Of a stretch of 64,000 nucleotides of DNA, positions 42,609 to 51,095 are shown piece by piece. Positions within the stretch are counted from its first letter, which is position 1, and every line of letters begins with the position of its first letter. Source of the stretch: Lachnospiraceae bacterium (lineage in GTDB: Bacteria > Bacillota > Clostridia > Lachnospirales > Lachnospiraceae); NCBI GenBank assembly GCA_022845955.1, contig AP025576.1:620001-684000 (forward strand), given 5' to 3'. The notes beneath the pieces are model-generated. The model was not told the DNA's origin and did not search any database. It was given only the letters and a program-made list of their open reading frames with translations. The translations under genes and the position numbers were made by a program.

Positions 42609-43128
42609 AATCGATCTGGGGCCGGTATATCTGCGGCCTATTACCATGGAGGATACCCGGCGGATTGTGGATTGGCGCAACAGTGACCGGGTAAAAAGGA
42701 ATTTTATTTACCAAAAGCCCTTTACGGAGCGGGGGCACAGGATTTGGATGGAAACGAAGGTGGCCACAGGGGAAGTGGTGCAGTTCATCCTGTGCGAAAC
42801 GAAAGGGGACAGGCCTGTGGGAAGTGTGTATTTCCGGGATATCGACAGGGAGAATAACAAGGCGGAGTACGGCATTTTTATAGGGGAAGCGGATGCGGCC
42901 GGAAAGGGCTACGGTACGCTGGCCGCCAAAGGGGCCGTCTGTTATGCGGAAAAGACGCTGAAGCTCCATAAGCTTATGCTGCGTGTCTTTGCGGATAATA
43001 CGGCGGCGGTAAAAAGTTATGAAAAGGCCGGTTTTATAAAGGAAGCTTACCTGAAGGATGAAATAAAAGAAGGGGACGGCTACCGGGATGTAATCCTGAT
43101 GGCATGTTGTTTTCCGGAAAATGGGTAA
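42598..43128 (+). CDS. GNAT N-acetyltransferase, PseH-like
   Basis: A 176-residue GNAT protein from ATG 42598 (GGAG upstream; 11-nt overlap with the previous gene). VYLRPITMEDTRRIVDWRNS followed by DRVKRNFIYQKPF is the PseH/RimJ-type start; GSVYFRDIDRENNKAEYGIF and AAGKGYGTLAAKGAVCYA give the acetyl-CoA pyrophosphate loop. PseH acetylates the PseC product at N4, the one pseudaminic acid step not otherwise assigned in this window. Being two genes after wecE, it could instead acetylate dTDP-Fuc4N. Sequence alone does not settle which. Confidence 0.75.
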   Translation: MDNKIDLGPVYLRPITMEDTRRIVDWRNSDRVKRNFIYQKPFTERGHRIWMETKVATGEVVQFILCETKGDRPVGSVYFRDIDRENNKAEYGIFIGEADAAGKGYGTLAAKGAVCYAEKTLKLHKLMLRVFADNTAAVKSYEKAGFIKEAYLKDEIKEGDGYRDVILMACCFPENG

Positions 43129-43145
43129 AGGAATGGAAGAAAAGC

Positions 43146-44105
43146 ATGAGAAAATTGGTTAGCATTGTGATTCCCTGCTATCGTTCTGCGCAAATGTTAT
43201 GCGGTGTGGTAACGGATATAGAAAGGGAAATGGAAAAAATCCGGGATAAATATCAATGGGAAATCATACTGGTGAATGACTGTTCGCCGGATAATACCTT
43301 TGAGGTGATCCGGGAGCTCTGCAGGATGAAGAAAAACATATGCGGCGTGAATCTGGCAAGGAATTTCGGGCAGCATGCGGCTTTGATGGCCGGATTCCAT
43401 CAGGTGAAGGGAGACATTCTGGTCTGCATGGATGATGATGGGCAGACGCCCGCCTTTGCCATAAAGGATCTTCTGCAGGGCCTGGAGGATGGCAGCGATG
43501 TGGTGTATGCCAGATATGAGCATAAGCATCATAATGCATTCCGGAATTTCGGAAGCCGGGTAAATGACCTCATGCTGAAATTCATGCTTGGGAAGCCCAC
43601 GGATCTGTATGTATCCAGTTTTTTTGCCGCAAGGCGTTTTATCGTGGATGAGATGCTGCGGTACCAGAATGCGTATCCTTATGTAATCGGCCTTGTTCTG
43701 CGGGCCACCCGGAATATTAAGAATGTGACCGTGGAGCACCAGGACAGGAGAGAGGGAGAGTCCGGTTATACGCTGGGAAAGCTTCTGGGACTTTGGTTTA
43801 ACGGCTTTACGGCCTTTAGTGAAAAGCCGCTGCGGATCGCCACTATGATCGGCACCGGGTGTGCATTCCTCGGCTTCCTCTACGGCTTGTATACCATTAT
43901 AAAGAAACTGGTAAACCCCATAGTTCCTATTGGGTTCAGTTCCCTGATGTCCGCTATTATGTTTATCGGGGGAATGCTTATGCTGATGGTGGGCCTTGTG
44001 GGCGAATACATCGGCAGGATGTATATCTGCATGAACAATGCCCCCCAGTATGTGGTAAGGGAAATCGTGGGGGAAGAGGAAACGCAGGGCGAGACGGAGC
44101 AGTAA
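43146..44105 (+). CDS. GtrB/ArnC-like polyprenyl-phosphate glycosyltransferase (GT2)
   Basis: A 319-residue GT2 enzyme with two C-terminal membrane segments (about 230-255 and 262-290). Motifs are VSIVIPCYRSAQMLCGVVTD, ILVNDCSPDNTFEVI, LARNFGQHAALMAGFHQVKG and the DXD-like VCMDDDGQTPAF. It resembles ArnC and GtrB, which load undecaprenyl phosphate with one sugar for later use outside the membrane. It is the second such enzyme in the window; two donors would suit the many GT-C-like genes nearby. ATG 43146 follows GGAAGAAAAGC. Confidence 0.88.
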   Translation: MRKLVSIVIPCYRSAQMLCGVVTDIEREMEKIRDKYQWEIILVNDCSPDNTFEVIRELCRMKKNICGVNLARNFGQHAALMAGFHQVKGDILVCMDDDGQTPAFAIKDLLQGLEDGSDVVYARYEHKHHNAFRNFGSRVNDLMLKFMLGKPTDLYVSSFFAARRFIVDEMLRYQNAYPYVIGLVLRATRNIKNVTVEHQDRREGESGYTLGKLLGLWFNGFTAFSEKPLRIATMIGTGCAFLGFLYGLYTIIKKLVNPIVPIGFSSLMSAIMFIGGMLMLMVGLVGEYIGRMYICMNNAPQYVVREIVGEEETQGETEQ

Positions 44106-44116
44106 TGTGAGTAAAG

Positions 44117-44146
44117 GTAACAGTCCGGTGCTGTCTGGGCCGTTAC
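44117..44146. repeat. Dispersed palindromic repeat before the DUF6020 gene
   Basis: GTAACAGTCCGG (44117-44128) and CCGTTAC (44140-44146): a 30-bp subfamily member, with outer GTAAC/GTTAC arms conserved. Choosing ATG 44167 for the next gene leaves it intergenic. Confidence 0.65.
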
Positions 44147-44166
44147 AGGTAAAGGCAGGAAAGAAG

Positions 44167-45978
44167 ATGGACGTATCCGTTAAAAAACAAAAAATCATAT
44201 CGGCAGCGGTCACCCTGGCGGCAATTATATGGCTTCCGCAGATGCTTCTGTCTTCAGGAAAGGGACTGGATTTCAGCAACAGCTTCCTTTCCGTCCTTCT
44301 CTGGGCATTGAGCTTCCCGGCAGTGGATAAGGCCCTCTGGAAGGATGGAAGCCTGCAAGAGAAAAAGGGCTGGCGCTTTTTCTTTGCGTTTGTTTTTGTT
44401 CTTGCCTGTCTGTTCGGCCGCCGGCTGGAATCGGCGGGATATGTGGATTTTACGGATTGGGGGATGTGGATCTCCATCCCCTTTCTTACCTTTTTCTTCG
44501 GCCTGCTGACGGGAAGGCTGTGGCAATGGCTGGAGGGGAAACGGACTCTTCCCGCTTATCAGGAGGCACGGATGTCTGAACGCCGGAAAAACCTGGTTGT
44601 GTTTCTTTTCTTCCTGGTGATTTGGGGCATTGTACTGCTGGCAGTGTATCCCGGTTTTTTTGTGTACGATGCCCAGGATGAATTTAACCAGGTGGCTTTG
44701 CGTAATTTTACCACCCACCATCCGCTGCTGCATGTATTGCTTCTGGGCGGGATTATCAGTCTGGGAAATAAGCTGTTTTCTTCCTATAATATGGGCATTG
44801 CCCTTTATATGCTGTTTCAGATGGCGGTTATGGCAGGGTGCTTCACCTATGTGCTTTCTTTTTTCAGGAAAAGAGGAACCTCCGGGTGGTTTCGGGCAGC
44901 CGGTTTCCTGTATTTCGCATTTTTTCCCGTCATTCAGATGTATGTGCTGTGTTCGGCCAAGGATACATTGTATTCAGCGGGAATGCTCCTGGTCATCGTC
45001 CTTCTTTTGCAGCTGTTTGAAGAAAGGGAAAGCGCCGTATCCTGGAAAACATACGGCTTATTGCTGGTTTCCCTGTTCGTTATGGCGGCCATGCGGCATA
45101 ATGGCTTTTATATCCTGCTGCTGCTGATTCCCGTGACGGGGATTGGGGCCGATAAAAATAAAAGGAAGAAAGTGCTGGCGGCGGGAATCGGCGCATTGGC
45201 GCTGTACCTTCTGGTGACGGGCGGGCTTGGCAGGCTGCTGCATGCACAGGAAAATGGGGAAAATCAGGAAATGCTGACCGTGCCTATTCAGCAGCTGGCG
45301 CGGGTTTACAGCTGCAGCCCTTCGGTGTTTACCAAAGAGCAGCGGGAAGTCCTGCTCACCTTTCTTCCGGAGGAGGCGCTGCAGCGTTATACCCCTAAAT
45401 TGTCCGACCGTGTGAAAATTGATTTTAACAACGAAAGCTATAAAGAGAATCCGTCACAGTTCTGGAAGCTGTGGTGGTCGGTGGGCAGGAAAGCGCCGGC
45501 AGCATATCTGAATGCCTGGCTGCTCACTTCCTATGGTTTCTGGTATCCGGATGCCGTGATTGACGTATACCGGGGGAATACGGTGTTTACTTATACGTAT
45601 GAGGACAGTTCCTATTTCGGTTTTGAAACAGAACTGCCGGGAGTGCGGGAGAGTAAAATACCTTTTCTCAACGAGTGGTTCCGCAGGCTGAGCCTGGAAT
45701 TGTTTCAGCAGAAGGTGCCTGTGCTTTCCATGCTGTTTTCACCGGGATTTCTGTTCCTGATCTATCTGTCCGGACTGCTGTTCCTGATGAAACAGAAGGA
45801 ATTCGGAAGGGTTCTGGCCTTTCTGCCGGTGGTGCTCAATTGGGGGACGGTAATACTGGGGCCTACCTATCTGGTGAGGTATGTCCTGATATTCTGGTTT
45901 GCCCTGCCTGTTCTGGGGTATGTTGTAAGTACAGGGAAATTATGCTATACTAATGGGAAAACTGACGTTTTCCCTTGA
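44167..45978 (+). CDS. DUF6020 family multi-pass membrane protein
   Basis: A 603-residue membrane protein with the DUF6020 core: AVYPGFFVYDAQDEFNQVAL, RNFTTHHPLLHVLLLGGIIS, and LYFAFFPVIQMYVLCSAKDT then LYSAGML. The Asp/Glu-rich loop and THHP motif suggest a GT-C-like enzyme, but no member has a proven reaction that I know of. ATG 44167 with AGGAAAG is preferred over an upstream GTG at 44107, which would make the palindromic repeat coding. Its last codons lie in a 27-bp sequence repeated at 46012-46038, and the promoter of the next gene lies inside its 3' end. Confidence 0.78.
   Translation: MDVSVKKQKIISAAVTLAAIIWLPQMLLSSGKGLDFSNSFLSVLLWALSFPAVDKALWKDGSLQEKKGWRFFFAFVFVLACLFGRRLESAGYVDFTDWGMWISIPFLTFFFGLLTGRLWQWLEGKRTLPAYQEARMSERRKNLVVFLFFLVIWGIVLLAVYPGFFVYDAQDEFNQVALRNFTTHHPLLHVLLLGGIISLGNKLFSSYNMGIALYMLFQMAVMAGCFTYVLSFFRKRGTSGWFRAAGFLYFAFFPVIQMYVLCSAKDTLYSAGMLLVIVLLLQLFEERESAVSWKTYGLLLVSLFVMAAMRHNGFYILLLLIPVTGIGADKNKRKKVLAAGIGALALYLLVTGGLGRLLHAQENGENQEMLTVPIQQLARVYSCSPSVFTKEQREVLLTFLPEEALQRYTPKLSDRVKIDFNNESYKENPSQFWKLWWSVGRKAPAAYLNAWLLTSYGFWYPDAVIDVYRGNTVFTYTYEDSSYFGFETELPGVRESKIPFLNEWFRRLSLELFQQKVPVLSMLFSPGFLFLIYLSGLLFLMKQKEFGRVLAFLPVVLNWGTVILGPTYLVRYVLIFWFALPVLGYVVSTGKLCYTNGKTDVFP
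45923..45951 (+). promoter_or_regulatory. Extended -10 promoter of the Wzy-Pgl operon
   Basis: TTGTAA (45923-45928), 17 nt, TATACT (45946-45951), preceded by TGC (extended -10), inside the end of the DUF6020 gene. Start near 45958 gives a leader of about 118 nt with two identical hairpins. Confidence 0.6.
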
Positions 45979-46038
45979 ATGCAGGGGCGCGGGCGAGCCG
46001 CACATGGCGGGCTAATGGGAAAACTGACGTTTTCCCTT
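45950..46038. repeat. 27-bp direct repeat, each copy an 8-bp hairpin
   Basis: Identical 27-bp copies at 45950-45976 and 46012-46038 each contain GGGAAAAC-tgac-GTTTTCCC, a perfect 8-bp stem with a 4-nt loop. The first copy covers the 3' end of the DUF6020 gene; both fall in the predicted leader of the next operon. A CCGC/GCGG hairpin lies between them. Confidence 0.8.
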
Positions 46039-46075
46039 AAGTGTAAAGGCACGAGCTAATGGATTGGTATAATGA

Positions 46076-48727
46076 ATGAACAGAAAAATTAAGAAAAACC
46101 GGGCAATTGAATATATGATCCTCGCTTATGCGGCGGTGCTGATGCTTTTGATCGGGCCGCTGGGAATTTTCGACGGGACGCGGGAAATAGCGGGAAATGA
46201 GGCAGTGCAGGGAAAGACGGCGGCCGTGACGCAGGATTCCCGCATCCAGCAGGTCTTTATCGGTGATGGAGGCTATCTGGAAACAATCAGTATTTATGCC
46301 ATACAAAATATATCACGTAAGGTGGTAACGCTGTCCATATCGGATGAACGGGGAGAGGTGGTGTTTTCCCGTAAGGTTGCGCTGGACACCTATGAGGCGC
46401 CCGGCTTTTTTACCGTACCTGTGGAGTTCCAGACGGTTTTGGGCAGAGCTTATGTGTGGGAAATCAGCCACCCGGAGGAAGCGGTGGAACTAGGATATCA
46501 GAAAACCGGCGAATCGGGTCTGGATATATACGGAAATTATTATTTCTGCGGCAGCGATAAGGTGATAAACGAACAGGCGGGCGAGAATATCCTCATGCGT
46601 TTCCGGTATGCGGATAAGATGAGTTTCCCTAAGAAAGCCGCTATTCTATTCGGAATCGCCCTGGCGGCAGGTTTTCTTATGTTGTTGGTGGAGAATCATG
46701 CCAGAAAGAAAAAAAAGATCGGGGAAGTGAAGGTACAGCGGGTATTCCAGGGCATCTGCAATCCACTGATCCTGGCTGGTGCCGCTGCCTGGCTGGCGGC
46801 AGTATTTCCGTTTTCTTATTACGGCGGCGTTAAAGCGGATAAAATGGTATATACGGCCGGGATTCTCGTGATGACGGCCCTGCTTTTGTATGTGGTAAAT
46901 GCCCGGAGGGACAGCATTGCGCCGCTTTTCCCTTCTCTCCGGGAAACGGTGCTTAACAAAGGAATGGACTGGCTGCAGAGTATATTCTGGGCAGGAGCGC
47001 TTTGGGGCTGTATTGATTATGTAAATGCGATGTATAATATCTATCAGGACTATGCTTACCGGAAGGTCCTGATTTACCTGGGGCTGGTGCTTCTTACCAT
47101 GTGCGCCCCCAAATATGTGTTCCATTGGGGAAATCTGGTCTGGCTGGCGGTTTCGTCCGCGGCGGGTTATTGGTATTACCGCCCTTACCGAGGGATGGAA
47201 GAACAGGACAGGCTTGCCATGCTAAATGCCGTCCTCTTTGCCGTTGCAGGCCTGGTGCTGATACAGCTGGTTATTCTAATATGGAAAAAGAAAACGGCAT
47301 GGAGGCAGCTTAATCTGCCTTATACGATTCTTGTCGCCGTTTTTTTTGTTCTGCTGGTGGTATTCCGGAATACCAGAGGCTGGCCCATCTATATGGCAGC
47401 CGCTTTTGTCCTGCTTTATTTCTTTTACCTTTCCTGGGAAAAGAAAGAACGGTTTCTGGGAATACTCTGTAATGGGATCCTTTTTAATTTTTTCTGCGCG
47501 CTGGTGTTTGCCGTGCTGCGCAGGCCTTTCCGGGCATGGGGCTATTACCGGTATAATTTTGTGTTTCATACGGTGACCGTAACGGCCGCTTATCTCACAC
47601 TGGTTATCTGTGCCCTGTTTGTGAAGCTGCTGATGCAGTATCATAAATCCCGCAGGCTTTATACCTATTGGACAACAGCTTTGCTGTTTGGCATGGCGGT
47701 ATCCTTCCTTCTGATGACGATGTCCAGAACCGGATATCTTGCGGCGGCGGCAATGGGGCTGGCGGTGCTGGTATTTGTTTCCCTGTTGTGTTACCGGGAG
47801 CGGTTTGCAGGCTTCCTGGGTAAAACGGGGCTTTTAGTGTTGCTTGTGCTTTTGAGCTTTCCGGTAACCTATTCGGCGGTGCGCCTGATTCCGCCGCTGT
47901 ATGACGACCCTTATATTTTTGAACTGGAAGCGAGTGACGAAGAATGGGCGCTGCACAAGGGAGACAAGGCGGATTCGGAAAATTATATTACCTTCCCCCG
48001 GTTTGCGTATTGTATGGATGTGAAGCTTTTTGGCGAGGAACACAGTGTCGTCAGGAAATTCGTAGATACGTTTATGGCGTCTACGAGTGAGGTATCCTTT
48101 GCGCCGGAGAAAGATCGGCTGGAGGTAAAAGGCATTTCGGTTATGCTTGCGTCCGCCCGGGATGCGGGTGCAGCGGATGTTTTTGCAGAGGATACGGGGA
48201 ATATACAGACAGCGGCGGATGCCGGGACAGCTGGCCCGTCGGAAGAAGAGGACGATTATTCCAATGGCAGGTTTGATATCTTCAAACGCTATATTTCCCA
48301 TTGGAACCTGACCGGCCATGAGGAAATGGGAGTAGAGCTTGGGGATGGAACCCTCAGCGTCCACGCCCACAACACCTACTTACAGGTGATTCATGACCAT
48401 GGGCTTATTACAGGCGTTATTTATCTACTGCTGGGTATTGTGAGCCTGCTGCAGATGGTACGTTATGCGTTGTCGCTCAGGCAGACAGGCCGGCTTGCGG
48501 ATTCGCAGCGCTGTCAGGATCCGTATGCCGCCCTGCCCCTTGCCATTTTCCTTGCATTTGCTGTTGCAGGCCTGGTGGAATGGCTGTTCCATCCCTGCAA
48601 TCCGTTAGGGTTTACCACGATGGCGGTGCTGGCGCCGCTTCTTACATTCCGGAGCAAGACGAAGGATACCACGCTACGCGGCCCCGCTTTATTCAATAAG
48701 AAAAGAGTAAAAGAAAATGAAGGATAA
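46076..48727 (+). CDS. wzy: O-antigen ligase/Wzy-type polymerase
   Basis: A large (883-residue) membrane protein of the Wzy_C/O-antigen ligase family. A signal-anchor segment (about 13-32) is followed by an extracytoplasmic beta-rich domain of some 150 residues, then about twelve membrane segments. The large periplasmic-type loop contains the family motif HAHNTYLQVIHDHGLITG (near residues 763-780), where the first His is the presumed catalytic residue. MSRTGYLAAAAMGL is also typical. It should polymerise or transfer the second glycan. The extra N-terminal domain makes it longer than usual Wzy proteins. Its end overlaps pglF by 11 nt. Confidence 0.85.
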   Translation: MNRKIKKNRAIEYMILAYAAVLMLLIGPLGIFDGTREIAGNEAVQGKTAAVTQDSRIQQVFIGDGGYLETISIYAIQNISRKVVTLSISDERGEVVFSRKVALDTYEAPGFFTVPVEFQTVLGRAYVWEISHPEEAVELGYQKTGESGLDIYGNYYFCGSDKVINEQAGENILMRFRYADKMSFPKKAAILFGIALAAGFLMLLVENHARKKKKIGEVKVQRVFQGICNPLILAGAAAWLAAVFPFSYYGGVKADKMVYTAGILVMTALLLYVVNARRDSIAPLFPSLRETVLNKGMDWLQSIFWAGALWGCIDYVNAMYNIYQDYAYRKVLIYLGLVLLTMCAPKYVFHWGNLVWLAVSSAAGYWYYRPYRGMEEQDRLAMLNAVLFAVAGLVLIQLVILIWKKKTAWRQLNLPYTILVAVFFVLLVVFRNTRGWPIYMAAAFVLLYFFYLSWEKKERFLGILCNGILFNFFCALVFAVLRRPFRAWGYYRYNFVFHTVTVTAAYLTLVICALFVKLLMQYHKSRRLYTYWTTALLFGMAVSFLLMTMSRTGYLAAAAMGLAVLVFVSLLCYRERFAGFLGKTGLLVLLVLLSFPVTYSAVRLIPPLYDDPYIFELEASDEEWALHKGDKADSENYITFPRFAYCMDVKLFGEEHSVVRKFVDTFMASTSEVSFAPEKDRLEVKGISVMLASARDAGAADVFAEDTGNIQTAADAGTAGPSEEEDDYSNGRFDIFKRYISHWNLTGHEEMGVELGDGTLSVHAHNTYLQVIHDHGLITGVIYLLLGIVSLLQMVRYALSLRQTGRLADSQRCQDPYAALPLAIFLAFAVAGLVEWLFHPCNPLGFTTMAVLAPLLTFRSKTKDTTLRGPALFNKKRVKENEG

Positions 48728-50600
48728 AGAAAAGAAGAATACGCGCCATTTTAATTATCAGTTGTTTTACCGCAGGACGGCACTGATCATTTACGATATC
48801 CTCAGCGTGACGGCATCCAGTTTTCTGGCTATTCTGCTTCGGTACGACATGCATCTGGATGAAATCCCGGATCAGTTCCTGATGCCAATCCGGAATTTCC
48901 TGCCGATAAACATCCTGCTGACTATGGGCATTTTCTATCTTTTCCGTTTGTACCACAGCCTGTGGGCATTCGCCGGCGAGAACGAAATGCAGAATCTGGT
49001 GATGTCCTGTTTTTTATCTGCGGTGGTTTCCGGAGTGGGGCTGAACCTGTTTAAGATATCAGGCAAGCCGGTGCCCGACAGCTATTATTTCATGTATTTG
49101 TTCCTGCTCATTACGTTTACCTTTATCAGCCGTTTTTCATACCGTTTCCTGAGAAGCCGAAAGCATAAGATACAAAACCGGAAAAATAATATTTCGGTCA
49201 TGATAATCGGAGCGGGGGAAGCCGGCAATGCCCTGATAAAGGAAATTGTTACCAGCAATTACAGCACTATGGTCATCCGCTGTATCATCGATGATGATAA
49301 ACAGAAGATGGGACAGTTCATCCAGGGGATTAAGGTGGTCGGCGGACGGGATAAAATCATCGAGTCCGCGGATCTGTTTGATATTGATGAGATTTTTGTC
49401 GCCATTCCTTCCGCACCGCCTACGGTTATAAGGGATATTCTGGATATCTGCAAGGAAACCAACTGCAAGCTGCGTTCCCTTCCGGGTATGTATCAGCTGG
49501 TGAACGGAGAAGTGAGCGTAAGCAAGCTGCGTGACGTGGAAGTGGAAGACCTTCTGGGAAGAGAGCCTATCCGGGTGGATCTGGACTCTATCCTGGGTTA
49601 TGTACAGAATAAGGTAGTCATGGTTACCGGAGGAGGCGGATCCATCGGCAGCGAATTGTGCCGGCAGATTGCATCCCATAAACCGGCGCAGCTGATTATT
49701 GTGGATATTTATGAAAATAATGCCTATGATATTCAGCAGGAGCTGATCATCAAGTATCCGGAGCTGAAGCTCACCGTGCTGATTGCGTCTGTACGGAATA
49801 CCAAGCGCATCAATCATATTTTTGAAACCTATAAGCCGGACATCGTATACCATGCGGCAGCCCACAAGCATGTGCCCCTCATGGAGGTAAGCCCCAATGA
49901 AGCCATAAAAAATAACGTGTTCGGCACATGGAAAACCGCCCAGGCTGCTGCCGTGAACGGAGTCAAAAAATTCGTCATGATTTCCACGGATAAGGCAGTG
50001 AACCCAACCAATATCATGGGGGCCAGCAAGCGTATCTGCGAAATGATCGTGCAGACCTTCAACAAACATTATGATACGGAATTTGTTGCCGTGCGCTTTG
50101 GAAACGTGCTGGGAAGCAACGGGAGCGTCATTCCTTTGTTTAAGAGACAGATCGAAGCGGGCGGCCCGGTTACGGTTACCCATCCGGATATCATCCGCTA
50201 CTTTATGACCATACCGGAAGCGGTCTCCCTTGTCCTGCAGGCGGGAGCCTATGCCAGGGGCGGAGAGATTTTTATCCTGGATATGGGCGAGCCGGTGAAA
50301 ATTCTGGATCTGGCTAAAAACCTGATCCGTCTGTCAGGCTACAAGCTGGGAGAGGATATCCAAATCGAATTTACAGGCCTGCGTCCCGGGGAAAAGCTGT
50401 ATGAAGAGCTTTTGATGGACGAGGAGGGGATGCAGGATACCGCCAACCGGCTGATCCATATCGGCCGCCCCATCCAGCTGGACGAAAGAGAGTTTTTTAT
50501 CCAGCTGAAACGTCTGGAGGATGCGTCCAGGGACGAGGTGGAAGATATCAGGCCTCTGGTGGCGCAGATTGTGCCCACCTATCTGTATCGGAAAGAATGA
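48717..50600 (+). CDS. pglF: Membrane-bound UDP-GlcNAc 4,6-dehydratase (retaining, PglF/WbpM/CapD type)
   Basis: Makes UDP-4-keto-6-deoxy-D-GlcNAc. The 627-residue protein has four membrane segments within residues 20-140, a CoA-binding-like domain from VMIIGAGEAGNALIKEI (161 on), and an SDR domain with VTGGGGSIGSELCRQI (303 on). The active-site block STDKAVNPTNIMGASKR has Thr424-Asp425-Lys426 and Met434 where soluble PseB-type enzymes have Tyr, which marks the retaining class. It opens the Pgl-like set (pglF, pglE, pglC, pglA), distinct from the inverting pseB product. Confidence 0.92.
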   Translation: MKDKEKKNTRHFNYQLFYRRTALIIYDILSVTASSFLAILLRYDMHLDEIPDQFLMPIRNFLPINILLTMGIFYLFRLYHSLWAFAGENEMQNLVMSCFLSAVVSGVGLNLFKISGKPVPDSYYFMYLFLLITFTFISRFSYRFLRSRKHKIQNRKNNISVMIIGAGEAGNALIKEIVTSNYSTMVIRCIIDDDKQKMGQFIQGIKVVGGRDKIIESADLFDIDEIFVAIPSAPPTVIRDILDICKETNCKLRSLPGMYQLVNGEVSVSKLRDVEVEDLLGREPIRVDLDSILGYVQNKVVMVTGGGGSIGSELCRQIASHKPAQLIIVDIYENNAYDIQQELIIKYPELKLTVLIASVRNTKRINHIFETYKPDIVYHAAAHKHVPLMEVSPNEAIKNNVFGTWKTAQAAAVNGVKKFVMISTDKAVNPTNIMGASKRICEMIVQTFNKHYDTEFVAVRFGNVLGSNGSVIPLFKRQIEAGGPVTVTHPDIIRYFMTIPEAVSLVLQAGAYARGGEIFILDMGEPVKILDLAKNLIRLSGYKLGEDIQIEFTGLRPGEKLYEELLMDEEGMQDTANRLIHIGRPIQLDEREFFIQLKRLEDASRDEVEDIRPLVAQIVPTYLYRKE

Positions 50601-50622
50601 CCGTTCAGACGTAACCGTTCCG
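50600..50622. repeat. Degenerate palindromic repeat halves after pglF
   Basis: ACCGTTCAGAC (50600-50610) and GTAACCGTTCCG (50611-50622) are two left-arm sequences of the 30-bp subfamily in direct order, beginning at the pglF stop codon. No intact palindrome remains. Confidence 0.5.
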
Positions 50623-50658
50623 ATCTGCTGCATTCGGCTTACCGCAGGAGGCATTATT

Positions 50659-51045
50659 ATGAAAATACATCATGTGGGCTACCTTGTGAAAAAGATAGAC
50701 AAGGCGGCCGAAGAATTTGAAAAGCTGGGTTATATACGCCGGGGAGATATCACTGTCGACACGTACCGCAAGGTGGATATCCTGTTTCTGGAAAAAGATG
50801 GCTATGTGGTGGAACTGGTAAGCCCCAATGCGCCTGACAGTGTAGTTTCCGGCCTGATAAAGACTTATAAAAACGCGCCCTACCATATCTGCTATGAAAG
50901 CACAGCTTTCCGGGAAGATTTGGAGCGGCTCACCCAAAACGGCTATGTGCAGATCGATCAGCCGGCGCCGGCGCCGGCTATCGGAAACCGGGAAGTCGTC
51001 TTTCTCCTGAACAGCCGGCTGGGTATGATAGAACTTCTTTCGTAA
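50659..51045 (+). CDS. VOC (glyoxalase-fold) protein
   Basis: A 128-residue protein of the vicinal oxygen chelate superfamily, closest in look to methylmalonyl-CoA epimerase: KIHHVGYLVKKIDKAAEEF with the first metal His, VDILFLEKDGYVVELVSPN with the metal Glu, then YHICYESTAFREDLERL and the closing LGMIELLS. All four metal-site positions (His, Glu, His, Glu) appear present. AGGAGG precedes ATG 50659. Lying between pglF and pglE, it may epimerise, isomerise or bind a small carboxylate used by the ATP-grasp ligase downstream. That role is inference. Confidence 0.78.
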   Translation: MKIHHVGYLVKKIDKAAEEFEKLGYIRRGDITVDTYRKVDILFLEKDGYVVELVSPNAPDSVVSGLIKTYKNAPYHICYESTAFREDLERLTQNGYVQIDQPAPAPAIGNREVVFLLNSRLGMIELLS

Positions 51046-51055
51046 CCGTTCAGAC
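51042..51055. repeat. Half-site of the palindromic repeat after the VOC gene
   Basis: GTAACCGTTCAGAC (51042-51055) equals one complete arm of the 30-bp subfamily; the TAA of the VOC gene lies within it. The second arm is missing. Confidence 0.5.
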
Positions 51056-51095
51056 AGAATCAAGTACGGATTCATCCGTGGAAATCGAGGTCAAT

